A stretch of 64,000 nt of DNA from Hyphomicrobiales bacterium (GCA_900473915.1 UCNG01000006.1:248001-312000); one strand, 5' to 3'; counted from the first letter of the stretch, positions 7,926 through 18,383 are shown. Program-made: numbers and translations. Notes: generated by a model not told the origin, from the sequence alone.

Positions 7926-9380
7926 TTAACGCGGTAAAACCGAGCTTCCCATCAAGTCCGCATCGATGGCATGGGCCGCCTGACGGCCTTCGCGGATCGC
8001 CCAGACAACCAGCGACTGGCCGCGACGGATATCGCCCGCCGCATAGAGCTTATCGACATTGGTGCGATAATCGCGGTCGTTTGCGCTGACGGACTTGGAG
8101 CCGCGCCGGTCGGTGGCGATTTCGAGCTTCTCGCCCAGTTCCTTGACCACGCTGTTTTCAGCCGGTCCGGCAAAGCCGATGGCGATGAAGGCAAGATCGG
8201 CCTTGATGAAGAACTCGGTTCCGGCAATCGGCTTGCGCTTTTCATCGACCTGACAGCACTTCACATGGGTAAGGCGGCCATCTTCGCCGATGAACTCCAG
8301 CGTTGCCACCTGAAACTCTCGCGATGCGCCTTCCGCCTGACTGGAAGAGGTGCGCATCTTGGTCGCCCAATAGGGCCAGACGCTGAGCTTGTCTTCCTTT
8401 TCCGGTGGCTGCGGGCGGATGTCGAGCTGGGTGACATTGACCGCGCCCTGACGGAAAGCCGTGCCGACGCAATCGGACGCCGTATCGCCACCGCCGACAA
8501 CCACGATATGCTTGCCGCCTGCGAGAATCGGAGCTGCTGGCCAGCCGACAGACTCGATGTTTTCACGGCCAACGCGGCGGTTCTGCTGCACGAGGTAGGG
8601 CATGGCATCGTGAACGCCGTCGAGATCAGCGCCGGGAATGCCCGCCGGGCGCGGGGTTTCCGATCCGCCGCAATAAAGCACCGCGTCATAAGTATCGAGC
8701 AAACCCCGCAGCGGCTTGTCGACGCCGATATTGACACCGCAATGGAAACGCACGCCCTCGCCCTCCATCTGCGCGACGCGGCGGTCGATCAGGTGCTTTT
8801 CCATCTTGAAATCAGGGATGCCGTAGCGGAGCAACCCGCCGGGGCGGCTTTCGCGCTCATAGACATCAACCATGTGTCCGGCGCGCGCAAGCTGCTGAGC
8901 AGCGGCAAGGCCAGCCGGACCGGAACCGATGATGGCAACCGACTTGCCGGTCTTGTTGGCGGCAGGCTGCGGCACGATATGACCCAGCTCATAAGCCTTG
9001 TCGCCCAGCGCCTGTTCCACGGTCTTGATTGCAACGGGCGTGTCTTCAAGGTTGAGCGTGCATGCTTCCTCGCAAGGGGCGGGGCAGATGCGGCCCGTGA
9101 ATTCCGGGAAATTATTGGTCAGATGCAGGTTGCGGATCGCCTGATCCCAGTTGTTGTTATAGACGAGATCGTTCCAGTCCGGGATCTGGTTGTGGACCGG
9201 GCAGCCCGTCGGCCCATGGCAGAATGGAATGCCGCAATCCATGCAGCGCGCTGCCTGCTTCTGCACTTCGCCATCCGTCATTGGAATGGTGAATTCGCGG
9301 AAGTGACGGATACGATCCGACGCTGGCTGGTACTTTGCCACCTGCCGGTCGATTTCAAGAAAACCAGTTACCTTACCCAT
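7926..9380 (-). CDS. gltD: Glutamate synthase (NADPH) small subunit
   Basis: 484 residues. It takes electrons from NADPH through FAD and passes them over iron-sulfur clusters to GltB. The N-terminal region has the cysteine-rich cluster motifs 'CMDCGIPFCHGPTGCPVHN' and 'GRICPAPCEEACTL'; then the FAD motif 'VAIIGSGPAGLAAAQQLA' near residue 150, the NADPH fold 'VVVGGGDTASDC' near residue 290, and the end 'YAAGDIRRGQSLVVWAI'. The start at 9380 has GGAGAA upstream and matches the family; the frame's further 15 residues are not needed. It follows gltB by 81 bp on the same strand, forming the gltBD operon. Confidence 0.97.
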   Translation of the reverse strand: MGKVTGFLEIDRQVAKYQPASDRIRHFREFTIPMTDGEVQKQAARCMDCGIPFCHGPTGCPVHNQIPDWNDLVYNNNWDQAIRNLHLTNNFPEFTGRICPAPCEEACTLNLEDTPVAIKTVEQALGDKAYELGHIVPQPAANKTGKSVAIIGSGPAGLAAAQQLARAGHMVDVYERESRPGGLLRYGIPDFKMEKHLIDRRVAQMEGEGVRFHCGVNIGVDKPLRGLLDTYDAVLYCGGSETPRPAGIPGADLDGVHDAMPYLVQQNRRVGRENIESVGWPAAPILAGGKHIVVVGGGDTASDCVGTAFRQGAVNVTQLDIRPQPPEKEDKLSVWPYWATKMRTSSSQAEGASREFQVATLEFIGEDGRLTHVKCCQVDEKRKPIAGTEFFIKADLAFIAIGFAGPAENSVVKELGEKLEIATDRRGSKSVSANDRDYRTNVDKLYAAGDIRRGQSLVVWAIREGRQAAHAIDADLMGSSVLPR

Positions 9381-9461
9381 ATTATTCTCCTCTCGCTGTG
9401 CGAGGCTCGCGGTGCCGTGCGCCATCCCAGGCGCACAAGCACTGCGTTTTAACGATGGCTC

Positions 9462-12400
9462 TTACTCAGCCGCGACGCCGATCTGCATACGCTCCATCTC
9501 TTCCAGAGCGCGGCGATATTCGACCGGCATGACTTTCACGAATTTCGGACGATAGCTTTCCCAATTGTCGAGAATATCCTTCGCCCGCGTCGAGCCCGTG
9601 TAGTGCAGGTGGTTGGCGATCAGCTGCACCAGACGTTCCTCGTCATGATGGGTCATGTTGGCGGAAACATCCACACGGCCCTTGTGCATGAGATCACCGC
9701 CATGGTGATGCAGCTTTTCGAGGATATCGTCTTCTTCCGGCACCGGCTCCAGTTCGACCATCGCCATGTTGCAACGCTGGGCGAAATCGCCTTCCTCGTC
9801 GAGCACATAGGCGACGCCGCCCGACATGCCCGCCGCGAAGTTGCGGCCCGTCTGTCCGATGACAACAACCACGCCGCCGGTCATGTATTCGCAGCCGTGG
9901 TCGCCCACACCTTCGACAACCGTGACCGCGCCGGAGTTGCGCACGGCGAAACGCTCGCCTGCAACGCCGCGGAAGTAGCATTCGCCTTCAAGCGCGCCGT
10001 AGAGCACCGTATTGCCGACGATGATCGAATCCTCGGCGACGATGCGCGTGTCTTCCGGCGGGCGCACCACGATGCGGCCACCCGAAAGGCCCTTGCCGAC
10101 ATAGTCATTGCCATCGCCGATCAGTTCGAGCGAGATGCCGCGTGCGAGGAACGCACCGAAGGACTGGCCAGCCGTGCCGCGAAGCGTAACGGCGATAGTG
10201 TCTTCCGGCAGGCCCTTGTGACGAAAACGCTTGGCCACTTCGCCCGAGAGCATCGCACCGGCAGAACGATCCACATTCTTGATCTCCACGTCGATCTTGA
10301 CCGGCTGACGCTCTTCGAGCGCAGGCGCAGCAAGCTCGATCAGCTTGCGATCCAGAATATCGTCAATCGGGTGGTGCTGGCGCTCGGTCCAGTAAATCTC
10401 GTGCTTCTCGGCCTCCGGCTTGTAGAAGATGCGGCTGAAATCCAGCCCCTTCGCCTTCCAATGGTCGATCATCGCCTGCTTTTCCAGAAGCTCGGTCTCG
10501 CCGATGATCTGTTCCAGCCTGGTGAAACCCATGGAAGCCAAAAGCGCCCGCACTTCTTCGGCCAGATAGAAGAAGAAGTTGATGACGTGCTCCGGCGTTC
10601 CCTTGAAGCGCTTGCGCAGGACAGGGTCCTGCGTCGCCACGCCCACCGGACAGGTGTTCAGGTGGCACTTGCGCATCATGATGCAGCCAGCAGCAATCAG
10701 CGGAGCGGTCGAGAAACCGAACTCGTCGGCCCCCAGCAGCGCGCCGATGACCACATCGCGACCGGTACGCAAACCGCCATCGACCTGAAGCGCCACACGG
10801 GAGCGAAGCCCGTTCAGGACCAGCGTCTGATGGGTTTCAGCAAGGCCGATTTCCCATGGGGAACCGGCGTGCTTCAGCGAGGTGAGCGGCGAGGCACCCG
10901 TGCCGCCGTCATAGCCCGACACGGTGATGTGGTCGGCGCGCGCCTTGGCAACACCGGCGGCAACCGTGCCCACGCCCACTTCCGACACCAGCTTGACCGA
11001 AATATCGGCAGCCGGATTGACGTTCTTCAGGTCGTAGATGAGCTGCGCCAGATCTTCGATGGAATAGATGTCATGGTGCGGCGGCGGCGAAATGAGACCG
11101 ACGCCCGGCGTCGAATGACGGGTCTTGGCGATGGTGGCATCGACCTTATGGCCGGGCAACTGACCGCCTTCGCCGGGCTTCGCGCCCTGCGCGACCTTGA
11201 TCTGGATCAGATCGGAATTGACCAGATATTCCGTCGTCACGCCGAAACGGCCCGATGCCACCTGCTTGATGGCGGAGCGTTCCGGGTTCGGCATACCATC
11301 GGGCAGCGGATAGAAACGATCCGGCTCCTCGCCGCCTTCGCCGGTGTTCGACTTGCCGCCAATGGCGTTCATCGCGCGCGCCAGCGTGGTGTGGGCTTCT
11401 CTGGAGATAGAACCGAAGGACATGGCGCCGGTCGAGAAGCGCTTGACGATCTCCGAAGCCGGCTCGACTTCGTCGATGGAAACCGGATTCAGGCCACGAT
11501 CGGCTGCGAAGCGAATGTTGAACAGGCCGCGAATGGTCTTGGCTTGCGCCGACTTGGAGTCGAGCATGCGCGTATATTCAGTGAAGGTCTCCGGGTTCGA
11601 CGTGCGCACGGCATGTTGCAGCTTGGCTACGGCGTCCGGGTTCCACATATGGGCTTCGCCGCGCATGCGGTAGGCATATTCGCCGCCGACTTCCAATGCG
11701 GTCAGCAGCACCGGATCGTTGCCGAAAGCGTCAGTATGACGGCGCACGGTTTCCTCCGCGACTTCCTCCAGCCCGACGCCTTCGATGCTGGTGGCGGTGC
11801 CGAAGAAGAACTTGTCGACGAAGCCCGACTGGAGGCCAACGGCGTCGAAAATCTGCGCGCCGCAATAGGACTGGTAGGTCGAGATGCCCATCTTGGACAT
11901 GACCTTGAGAATGCCCTTGCCGATGGACTTGATGTAGCGCTTGACCACTTCGTTCTCGTCCACTTCCGGCGGGAACTCACGGCGGCGATGCATGTCGAGC
12001 AGCGTGTCGAAGGCGAGATAGGGGTTGATCGCTTCTGCGCCATAGCCTGCAAGGCAGGCGAAATGATGCACTTCGCGCGGTTCGCCCGATTCCACCACGA
12101 GGCCGACCGAGGTGCGAAGCCCCTTGCGGATCAGATGATGGTGCACGGCAGCCGTCGCCAGCAGAGCCGGGATCGGGATGCGGTCCGGGCCGACCTGACG
12201 ATCCGACAGGATAACGATGTTATAGCCGCCGTGGACAGCCGCTTCCGCACGGTCGCAAAGGCGTTCGATTGCGCCATGCATGCCCGCAGCGCCTTCGCCG
12301 ACATTATAGGTGATGTCCAGCGTCTTGGTGTCGAAGCGGTCTTCGGTGTGGCCGATGGAGCGGATTTTTTCCAGATCGCCATTGGTCAGGATCGGCTGGC

Positions 12401-14213
12401 GCACTTCCAGACGCTTGCGGCGCGACGTGCCGACAAGGTCAAAGATGTTCGGGCGCGGGCCGATGAAGGAGACAAGGCTCATCACCAGTTCTTCGCGGAT
12501 CGGATCGATCGGCGGGTTCGTCACCTGCGCGAAATTCTGCTTGAAATAGGTGAACAGCAGCTTCGACTTGTCGGACATGGCCGAAATCGGCGTATCCGTC
12601 CCCATCGAGCCGATGGCTTCCTGACCGGTGGTGGCCATGGGAGCCATCAGGATCCGGGTGTCTTCCTGCGTGTAGCCAAAGGCCTGCTGGCGGTCGAGCA
12701 GGCTCACATCCTTGCGCAGCGCCCGTGGTTCGACCGGGTTGAGGTCTTCCAGAATAAGCTGCGTGTTGGCCAGCCACTGCTTGTAAGGGTGCTTCTGCGC
12801 GATCTGCGACTTGATTTCCTCATCCGAGACGATGCGGCCTTCTTCCATGTCGATAAGCAGCATGCGGCCCGGCTGAAGACGCCACTTCTTGACGACCTTC
12901 TTTTCATCGACCGGCAGGACGCCTGCTTCGGACGCAAGAATGACGAAATCGTCGTCGGTCACGATATAGCGTGCAGGACGCAAGCCATTGCGGTCGAGCG
13001 TCGCGCCAATCTGGCGGCCATCGGTGAAGGCCACCGCGGCAGGGCCGTCCCATGGCTCCATCAGGGCTGCGTGATATTCGTAGAACGCCTTGCGCTCATC
13101 CGACATCAGCTTGTTGCCCGACCATGCTTCCGGGATCAGCATCATCATGGCATGGGCAAGGCTGTAGCCGCCCTGATGCAGGAATTCGAGCGCATTGTCG
13201 AAACAGGCCGTGTCCGACTGGCCCTCATAGGAAATCGGCCACAGCTTGGAAATGTCGTTGCCGAACAGTTCCGAATCCACCGAAGCCTGACGCGCCGCCA
13301 TCCAGTTGACGTTACCGCGCAGCGTGTTGATCTCGCCATTATGGGCAACCATGCGGTATGGATGCGCCAGACGCCAGGACGGAAAAGTGTTGGTGGAAAA
13401 GCGCTGGTGCACCAGCGCCACCGCGCTTTCAAAACGCGGGTCTTTCAGGTCCTGATAATAGGCGCCGACCTGATAGGCGAGGAACATGCCCTTATAGACG
13501 ACCGTGCGCGCCGACATGGACACGACGTAGAAACCCTTATCGTCGCCGTCATTTTCCTGATAGATGCGGTTGGAGATGACCTTGCGCAGCACGAACAGGC
13601 GGCGCTCGAAATCGTCGTCCGTCTCCAGCATCGGGTTGCGGCCGATGAAAACCTGAACGTGAAACGGCTCGGTCGCGGCAATATCCGGAGCCTTCGACAG
13701 AGATGAATTGTCGACCGGCACCTCGCGCAAGCCGATGAAGGTCTGGCCTTCGGCGGCGATGACTTCCTTGACGATTTCTTCAATATGAGCGCGCAGCTGC
13801 GCATCACGCGGCATGAACAGATAGCCGACGCCATAATAGCCTGGCTGCGGCAGGTCGATGCCCTGGCGCGCCATTTCCTCGCGGAAGAAGCGGTCTGGAA
13901 TCTGCACAAGAATGCCAGCGCCGTCGCCCATCAGCGGATCGGCGCCGACCGCGCCGCGATGGGTCAGGTTTTCCAGCATCTTGAGGCCGTTTTCCACGAC
14001 CTGATGCGACTTCTTGCCCTTCATATGCGCAATAAAGCCAACGCCGCACGCATCATGCTCATTGCGCGGATCGTAAAGGCCTTGTGCCGGCGGCACGCCC
14101 GCTGCCTTGGTTTTTCGCGCCGTTCGGATGGAAGCGGTCGTCGCAGCTTTGACCGTTCCGTTCTGACCGTTGTGAGAAACCACATTCGATACAGATGGCG
14201 TCAAATGCGTCAT
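9462..14213 (-). CDS. gltB: Glutamate synthase (NADPH) large subunit
   Basis: 1583 residues. With GltD it converts 2-oxoglutarate and glutamine to two glutamates for ammonia assimilation. After a short propeptide comes the glutaminase domain with Cys in '[11 protein letters not shown]' as the expected N-terminal nucleophile after cleavage; then the FMN-binding synthase domain ('[16 protein letters not shown]', '[13 protein letters not shown]') with the 3Fe-4S motif [12 protein letters not shown], and a C-terminal beta-helix ('[21 protein letters not shown]'). Start 14213 is chosen because GGAGG lies eight bases upstream; 14219 would be too close. The propeptide is longer and richer in Ser/Thr/Ala than in E. 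coli. Confidence 0.97.
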   Translation of the reverse strand: MTHLTPSVSNVVSHNGQNGTVKAATTASIRTARKTKAAGVPPAQGLYDPRNEHDACGVGFIAHMKGKKSHQVVENGLKMLENLTHRGAVGADPLMGDGAGILVQIPDRFFREEMARQGIDLPQPGYYGVGYLFMPRDAQLRAHIEEIVKEVIAAEGQTFIGLREVPVDNSSLSKAPDIAATEPFHVQVFIGRNPMLETDDDFERRLFVLRKVISNRIYQENDGDDKGFYVVSMSARTVVYKGMFLAYQVGAYYQDLKDPRFESAVALVHQRFSTNTFPSWRLAHPYRMVAHNGEINTLRGNVNWMAARQASVDSELFGNDISKLWPISYEGQSDTACFDNALEFLHQGGYSLAHAMMMLIPEAWSGNKLMSDERKAFYEYHAALMEPWDGPAAVAFTDGRQIGATLDRNGLRPARYIVTDDDFVILASEAGVLPVDEKKVVKKWRLQPGRMLLIDMEEGRIVSDEEIKSQIAQKHPYKQWLANTQLILEDLNPVEPRALRKDVSLLDRQQAFGYTQEDTRILMAPMATTGQEAIGSMGTDTPISAMSDKSKLLFTYFKQNFAQVTNPPIDPIREELVMSLVSFIGPRPNIFDLVGTSRRKRLEVRQPILTNGDLEKIRSIGHTEDRFDTKTLDITYNVGEGAAGMHGAIERLCDRAEAAVHGGYNIVILSDRQVGPDRIPIPALLATAAVHHHLIRKGLRTSVGLVVESGEPREVHHFACLAGYGAEAINPYLAFDTLLDMHRRREFPPEVDENEVVKRYIKSIGKGILKVMSKMGISTYQSYCGAQIFDAVGLQSGFVDKFFFGTATSIEGVGLEEVAEETVRRHTDAFGNDPVLLTALEVGGEYAYRMRGEAHMWNPDAVAKLQHAVRTSNPETFTEYTRMLDSKSAQAKTIRGLFNIRFAADRGLNPVSIDEVEPASEIVKRFSTGAMSFGSISREAHTTLARAMNAIGGKSNTGEGGEEPDRFYPLPDGMPNPERSAIKQVASGRFGVTTEYLVNSDLIQIKVAQGAKPGEGGQLPGHKVDATIAKTRHSTPGVGLISPPPHHDIYSIEDLAQLIYDLKNVNPAADISVKLVSEVGVGTVAAGVAKARADHITVSGYDGGTGASPLTSLKHAGSPWEIGLAETHQTLVLNGLRSRVALQVDGGLRTGRDVVIGALLGADEFGFSTAPLIAAGCIMMRKCHLNTCPVGVATQDPVLRKRFKGTPEHVINFFFYLAEEVRALLASMGFTRLEQIIGETELLEKQAMIDHWKAKGLDFSRIFYKPEAEKHEIYWTERQHHPIDDILDRKLIELAAPALEERQPVKIDVEIKNVDRSAGAMLSGEVAKRFRHKGLPEDTIAVTLRGTAGQSFGAFLARGISLELIGDGNDYVGKGLSGGRIVVRPPEDTRIVAEDSIIVGNTVLYGALEGECYFRGVAGERFAVRNSGAVTVVEGVGDHGCEYMTGGVVVVIGQTGRNFAAGMSGGVAYVLDEEGDFAQRCNMAMVELEPVPEEDDILEKLHHHGGDLMHKGRVDVSANMTHHDEERLVQLIANHLHYTGSTRAKDILDNWESYRPKFVKVMPVEYRRALEEMERMQIGVAAE

Positions 14214-14564
14214 CGTCATTCCCTCCGTTTGGCCCTCATCATGAGGCGCGCGATCAGTATATACCGAGATGGTGTGACAACCATCCCGCCGTTGCTTTGC
14301 GTATAAAGGAAGCCTTATCGACAAGGCGTTGGACGAGGTTCCGGGCGAGCGGCAAAGCCGGTGCGAGGAACGATGTTTGGCGCCTTATTCTCATCAGGCT
14401 TGGACAGACGACACCCAGCCCGCCAGAAAATGGCGCACTCGAATTCCTCCTGTCGCGGTCGGGGCGCCTGCTACCGCCAGGCGATGTGCCTGCCGGTTCC
14501 GGCGCCTCTTTCTGAAACTTTTCGGAGAGCGTTGCGTCGCTTCCGTTCGCATCAGCTTTTAATT

Positions 14565-14581
14565 GGACAGCATTGCTGTCC
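14565..14581. promoter_or_regulatory. Perfect palindrome, candidate operator
   Basis: GGACAGC-ATT-GCTGTCC is a perfect 7-bp inverted repeat with a 3-bp centre. It lies about 350 bp before gltB and 280 bp before the threonine aldolase gene. No T run follows on either strand, so a terminator is unlikely; a protein-binding site is more probable. Confidence 0.35.
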
Positions 14582-14739
14582 TAATTACGTATGACAGAAT
14601 TCAAATTGCCTCACAAGATGGAAACGCAATTTTTCTCGGCAACTTCCGTAATAAAATATCAAAACTCGTTATTTTGCTGGATTTTAATTGCGTTTAGCGG
14701 CCATTGCGTCAGTTTGGCGCGCTTGTGTTCGCTCCTTGA

Positions 14740-14758
14740 TTGCCTAAAAAATAGGCAA
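14740..14758. promoter_or_regulatory. Perfect palindrome, candidate operator
   Basis: TTGCCTA-AAAAA-TAGGCAA, a perfect 7-bp inverted repeat around an A tract, 105 bp before the GTG of the threonine aldolase gene. The half-site resembles one half of the site before the GntP permease, but in the opposite arrangement. Confidence 0.35.
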
Positions 14759-14862
14759 GTTGGCGACATTTTTCGCGGGGGCCGGGCCTTAACCGCTTCT
14801 GTCAGACAGGTTATAGAAACATCCACCGTGCGACAGGCCATTCAACCCATCTGGAGGAACAC

Positions 14863-15912
14863 GTGCATTTTGCGTCAGACAATTGGGCAGGCGCCCACCC
14901 GAAAATCGCCGAGAGCCTTTCGTTGCATGCCGCGGGTTTTGCGGCAGCTTATGGCGCAAGTGAAATCGACAAACGCGTGGAACAGCGGTTCAACGAATTG
15001 TTCGAGCGTGAAGTGGCCGTCTTCTTTGTCGGCACCGGCACGGCGGCCAATTCGCTGGCGCTCGCCAGCGTCAACCGTCCGGGCGGTGTTTCGCTGGTGC
15101 ACCGTGAGGCGCATGTGATCGAGGATGAATGCGGCGCGCCGGAATATTTCACCGGCGGCGCGCGGTTGCATCCGATAGATGGCGCGCATGGCCGCATCGA
15201 TCCCGAGCTTCTGAAACGCGAGTTGAAGCGCTTCAACCCGGCCTTCGTTCATGCCGGACAGCCCATGGCTGTCAGCATCACGCAGGCGACTGAAGTCGGC
15301 ACCCTCTACCAGCCGGAACATATCGCCGCCATCTCGCAAATCTGCCGCGATGCCGGGCTGCCCCTGCACATGGACGGCGCACGTTTCGCCAATGCGCTCG
15401 TTTCTCTGGACATGACGCCTGCTGAAATGACCTGGAAGCAGGGGGTGGATATCGTTTCCTTCGGCGGGACGAAAAATGGCTGCTGGTGTGCCGAGGCACT
15501 GGTCTTCATGGACCCTGCCCGCGCCAAAGACCTTCCATTCATCCGCAAGCGCGCGGCACAGCTCTTTTCAAAGACGCGCTTTGTGGCAGCACAGTTTGAC
15601 GCCTACCTTCAGGATAATCTCTGGCTGGAACTGGCCCGTCATTCAAATGCGCTCGCAACGCGCCTTGCCCGTCATATCAATGCTTCGAGCCAGATGCGCC
15701 TGGCCTGGAAGCCGGAAGCCAATGAGGTCTTCGCCATCATGAAACAGTCGGTCTATGATCGTTTGCGCAATGCCGGAGCGATCTTCTACGACTGGAACCC
15801 GCCGCATTCGGAAGTGAACCGCATCAGCGACGGCGAAATTTTCGCCCGTTTCGTGACGAGCTTCGCCAATACGGAAGAAGACGTGGACCGTTTCGCCGAA
15901 TTGATTGCCTGA
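14863..15912 (+). CDS. ltaE: Low-specificity L-threonine aldolase family enzyme
   Basis: 349 residues, a fold-type I PLP enzyme that should split L-threonine or allo-threonine into glycine and acetaldehyde. It shows 'FASDNWAGAHP' at the start, 'FVGTGTAANSLALAS' (PLP phosphate binding), 'HMDGARFANALV' with the PLP-nitrogen Asp, and 'DIVSFGGTKNG' with the Schiff-base Lys near residue 205. The start is GTG at 14863, with GGAGG seven bases upstream, and matches the family N-terminus. It is a single gene sharing a terminator with the convergent Hsp20 gene. A related beta-eliminating specificity (such as phenylserine aldolase) cannot be excluded. Confidence 0.88.
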   Translation: MHFASDNWAGAHPKIAESLSLHAAGFAAAYGASEIDKRVEQRFNELFEREVAVFFVGTGTAANSLALASVNRPGGVSLVHREAHVIEDECGAPEYFTGGARLHPIDGAHGRIDPELLKRELKRFNPAFVHAGQPMAVSITQATEVGTLYQPEHIAAISQICRDAGLPLHMDGARFANALVSLDMTPAEMTWKQGVDIVSFGGTKNGCWCAEALVFMDPARAKDLPFIRKRAAQLFSKTRFVAAQFDAYLQDNLWLELARHSNALATRLARHINASSQMRLAWKPEANEVFAIMKQSVYDRLRNAGAIFYDWNPPHSEVNRISDGEIFARFVTSFANTEEDVDRFAELIA

Positions 15913-15936
15913 CGCTTTAACACGAGTAACGACGAA

Positions 15937-15965
15937 AAAAGGCGGCGCTCGGAGCGCCGCCTTTT
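15937..15965. terminator. Bidirectional terminator between the aldolase and Hsp20 genes
   Basis: A perfect 13-bp stem (15937-15949 with 15953-15965), AAAAGGCGGCGCT / AGCGCCGCCTTTT, with a 3-nt loop and T runs on both strands. Confidence 0.9.
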
Positions 15966-15984
15966 CATTCACGATCAACCGGAT

Positions 15985-16455
15985 TTAGTGCGCGGTCTTT
16001 GCCTCGATCTGCTGGGTGCTGTCAGAGCCAGCCTTGGTGACTTCGATCTTGCGCGGTTTCATCTGTTCTGGAATCTCGCGCTTGAGATCAATGTGCAGGA
16101 GACCATTCTTGAGGCTCGCACCGGCAACTTCCACGAAGTCGGCAAGCTGGAAGCGACGCTCGAAAGCACGCGAGGCGATACCGCGATAAAGCACTTCGCC
16201 CACATCGGAAGCATTCTCATCGGCCTTCTGACCCTTGACGGTCAACTGATTGCGATGGGCCTCGATTTCGAGTTCGCTTTCGGAAAAGCCCGCAACCGCC
16301 ATGGTGATGCGATAGGTGTTTTCACCCGTGCGCTCGATATTATACGGCGGATAGGACTGGTTACCTTCCGGCGAAGCGAGCGTATCAAGCATGGTGAAGA
16401 GACGATCGAAGCCGACCGTGGAACGATAAAGCGGGGAAAAATCTACGTGACGCAT
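15985..16455 (-). CDS. Small heat-shock protein, Hsp20/IbpA family
   Basis: 156 residues. It is a cytoplasmic holdase chaperone that binds unfolding proteins. The short N-terminus '[16 protein letters not shown]' is typical of rhizobial class A small heat-shock proteins; the alpha-crystallin domain spans about residues 38-135 ('[18 protein letters not shown]', '[15 protein letters not shown]', 'GLLHIDL'), and an '[12 protein letters not shown]' tail holds the I-x-I/V-type anchoring region. GGAGG lies eight bases before the ATG. The mRNA leader carries a ROSE-like thermometer and an RpoH-like promoter, so heat control at both levels is likely. Confidence 0.93.
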   Translation of the reverse strand: MRHVDFSPLYRSTVGFDRLFTMLDTLASPEGNQSYPPYNIERTGENTYRITMAVAGFSESELEIEAHRNQLTVKGQKADENASDVGEVLYRGIASRAFERRFQLADFVEVAGASLKNGLLHIDLKREIPEQMKPRKIEVTKAGSDSTQQIEAKTAH

Positions 16456-16498
16456 GTGTTAGCCCTCCTTTAGAGCGACATGATGCTTGTTTCAGCAT
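16456..16498 (-). ncRNA. ROSE-like RNA thermometer in the Hsp20 leader
   Basis: On the minus strand the leader has UCGCU (16474-16478), a CUAA loop and AGGA of the Shine-Dalgarno (16466-16469). UC-CU pairs with AGGA leaving the middle G bulged. This fits the U-Y-GCU signature that defines the temperature-sensing hairpin of ROSE elements. A second hairpin ATGCT/AGCAT with a 6-nt loop lies just upstream (16483-16498), and a GC-rich hairpin near 16514-16525. ROSE elements control small heat-shock genes in rhizobia; the position is exactly right. Confidence 0.75.
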
Positions 16499-16606
16499 GA
16501 TCTTCCGAGAAGCGCCGGGGCGCACTGGAGACCATACACGGCGGCGAAATTCCCTTATGGCGAATTCCTTGATGCCGGCGGCCCCTTCCAGGCGACCGCA
16601 AAACTC

Positions 16607-16635
16607 ATTTGGGAACGGTTCTTTTTCATTTCAAG
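16607..16635 (-). promoter_or_regulatory. Candidate RpoH (sigma-32) promoter of the Hsp20 gene
   Basis: On the minus strand, CTTGAA (-35) is followed after 16 bases by CCCAAAT (-10), close to the alphaproteobacterial heat-shock pattern CTTG...CCCAT-T. Transcription would begin near 16600, giving a leader of about 145 nt that contains the ROSE-like hairpins. Confidence 0.5.
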
Positions 16636-16831
16636 GCCGATAGCGCGCGAAGTTTATGAAACACGAGCTGTCACGCCGCGTAATAACTCCTGATCGATAG
16701 GGGGCTACATTTTGGGGGATTCGCCGCACAATGAACCCAAAATGAACATCATCTTCGGTGAGCGTTCAGCTGCTTGGGGCTAATGTCCCGCCATGCCTGC
16801 TGCAAAGCGGGTTCACCAAAGGATTACGGTT

Positions 16832-17230
16832 ATGAAAAAAGCTGTTCTTGCTTTTGCCGCACTTGCTACCGTCGCGACCGGTCTTGCGACGCCCACCCTC
16901 GCAGCCGATAGCGGCCTGCGCGTTCAGGTTCAGTATTACGACGATGACGGCTATCGTCCGCCGCGCCCTTATCCGGGTCCGCGTCCTGGTTGGGATGGTG
17001 GCCCGGACCGCCGCCCGAATTGGGGTGACGATTACGGCCGTCGTGAAATCATGGGGCCGCGCCGTATCGCGCGCTCGCTGGAACGCCGCGGCTATGATGT
17101 CGGCGACATGCGCCTCAACCGCGATACATATTTCGTTCGTGCCACAAGGCCGAACGGCCGTCGTGTCATCGTCATGGTGGACGCCTATTCAGGTCGCATC
17201 GTCGGCGAACGTCGTCCGGGCGGTTACTGA
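16832..17230 (+). CDS. Secreted PepSY-like hypothetical protein
   Basis: 132 residues. A clear signal peptide (MKKAVLAFAALATVATGLA, cut after TLAA) leads to a short acidic, proline/arginine-rich stretch and then a C-terminal domain of about 60 residues ('RIARSLERRGYDVGDMRLN', 'VRATRPNGRRVIVMVDAYSG') that looks like a PepSY domain. Such proteins are common and mostly uncharacterised in Rhizobiales; PepSY domains may inhibit proteases or bind metals. AAAGGA stands eight bases before the ATG. The frame is open further upstream, but this start is favoured by the signal peptide. Single gene with its own terminator. Confidence 0.75.
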   Translation: MKKAVLAFAALATVATGLATPTLAADSGLRVQVQYYDDDGYRPPRPYPGPRPGWDGGPDRRPNWGDDYGRREIMGPRRIARSLERRGYDVGDMRLNRDTYFVRATRPNGRRVIVMVDAYSGRIVGERRPGGY

Positions 17231-17287
17231 TCTCTCTTCATGTGAATAGAACGGCTGGCGTAACGTCCCTTGCCCGGCTGTTCTTTG

Positions 17288-17325
17288 AACCGGAAGTTCG
17301 CAATCGAACTTCCGGTTACTTTTTA
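17288..17325 (+). terminator. Rho-independent terminator after the PepSY-like gene
   Basis: A perfect 13-bp stem AACCGGAAGTTCG / CGAACTTCCGGTT with a CAAT loop, followed by ACTTTTT. Confidence 0.9.
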
Positions 17326-17390
17326 TCATCAATTGCCGCATTATGCTGAACACACGCATGACAATCTGAAACAGAAAGGCCCGCAATCGG

Positions 17391-18383
17391 ATGTCGGAAC
17401 TGCTTTTCGAAACCGATGCGAATCCCATTCCGCACGGGATAAGAACCGGACTTCTTGAGATGAAGAACGGCAAAACCCTGCGCTATGCCATGCTGAAAGC
17501 CGAAACGAAGACGACACGGGGAACGGTCGTCCTGCTTCAGGGACGTAACGAATTCATCGAAAAATACTTCGAAACCATGAACGATCTGACCGCGCGCGGC
17601 TTTGCGGTGGTGACGTTCGACTGGCGCGGGCAGGGCGGCTCGCATCGGCTGCTGAAAGATCGCCAGCGCGGCTATGTCCGCAGTTTCGATGACTATGCCG
17701 ACGACCTTGATCTTATTCTGGGCCAGATCGCTTTGCCCGATTGTCCGCCGCCTTTCTATATTCTTGGCCATTCCGCCGGGGCGCTGGTCGCGCTTGCCTC
17801 GATGGGCAGGCTGACGTCACGCATCAGCCGCATGGTGCTTTGTGCGCCCTTCATGGGGCTGGATGGGCAAAAACTCAGCGACGACACTGTGCGCCGCATC
17901 GCTTCTGCCTTTCGATGGCTCGGCCTCGGGCGAATTTATGCCTCCGGCGGCCGCAGGCTGGCTTCGCGTCCCTTTGCAGGCAATCCGCTGACCAGCGACC
18001 CGGCGCGCTTCATGCGCAACATGGAAATTCCACGCCTCCATCCCGAACTGGCGCTTGGCGGGCCGACAGCACGCTGGCTCTGGAGTGCGCTCGAAACATC
18101 GCGGCGCATCAACCAGCCGGATTTCTATGATGGGCCAACGGTGCCGGTTCTTATCGTTGCGGCCGGCGCGGATCGTGTGGTTTCCACGCCGGTGATCGAG
18201 CGTTTTGTCGCGCGAACGCGCAATGTCTCGCTGACGACGATTGCTGGCGCCCGCCATGAAATGCTGCAGGAAGCCGATTTTTATCGGGAGCAGCTCTGGG
18301 CTGCCTTCGATGCCTTCATTCCCGGATCGTCGGAAGTGGAAACCATGCCGGAGACCATCGAACCTGCGATCTCCGGTGTTTAG
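17391..18383 (+). CDS. Alpha/beta hydrolase, lysophospholipase (PldB) type
   Basis: 330 residues of the serine-hydrolase 'Hydrolase_4' family, which acts on monoacylglycerols or lysophospholipids. The nucleophile is Ser in 'GHSAG' near residue 128; the oxyanion side has 'FDWRGQGGS'; the acid is probably Asp in 'VAAGADRVV' (about 260) and the base His in 'GARHEML' (about 288). No signal peptide, so probably cytoplasmic or peripheral. AAAGG lies 11 bases before the ATG. It ends exactly where the convergent hisN ends, with no spacer. Substrate not determinable. Confidence 0.85.
   Translation: MSELLFETDANPIPHGIRTGLLEMKNGKTLRYAMLKAETKTTRGTVVLLQGRNEFIEKYFETMNDLTARGFAVVTFDWRGQGGSHRLLKDRQRGYVRSFDDYADDLDLILGQIALPDCPPPFYILGHSAGALVALASMGRLTSRISRMVLCAPFMGLDGQKLSDDTVRRIASAFRWLGLGRIYASGGRRLASRPFAGNPLTSDPARFMRNMEIPRLHPELALGGPTARWLWSALETSRRINQPDFYDGPTVPVLIVAAGADRVVSTPVIERFVARTRNVSLTTIAGARHEMLQEADFYREQLWAAFDAFIPGSSEVETMPETIEPAISGV

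Larger units (their letters stand above)
14214..14862. other. Divergent intergenic region between gltB and the threonine aldolase gene
   Basis: About 650 bp with no credible gene; short open frames here lack ribosome-binding sites and family resemblance. It holds two clear palindromes, annotated separately at 14565-14581 and 14740-14758, and becomes AT-rich from 14560 to 14760. Both genes should have their promoters here. Confidence 0.55.

Noticed and set aside
7971-9452. A 493-codon open frame opposite gltD
   Set aside because: Same explanation: it mirrors a clearly recognisable gene and shows no family features of its own.
9603-13706. A 1367-codon open frame on the plus strand opposite gltB
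   Set aside because: It is the antisense shadow of a long GC-rich coding gene: it has no ribosome-binding site, no recognisable domain and a composition rich in Arg, His and Asp as expected for the complement of gltB.
16487-16693. Small plus-strand open frame opposite the Hsp20 leader
   Set aside because: It overlaps the thermometer and promoter region, lacks a ribosome-binding site and resembles no protein.
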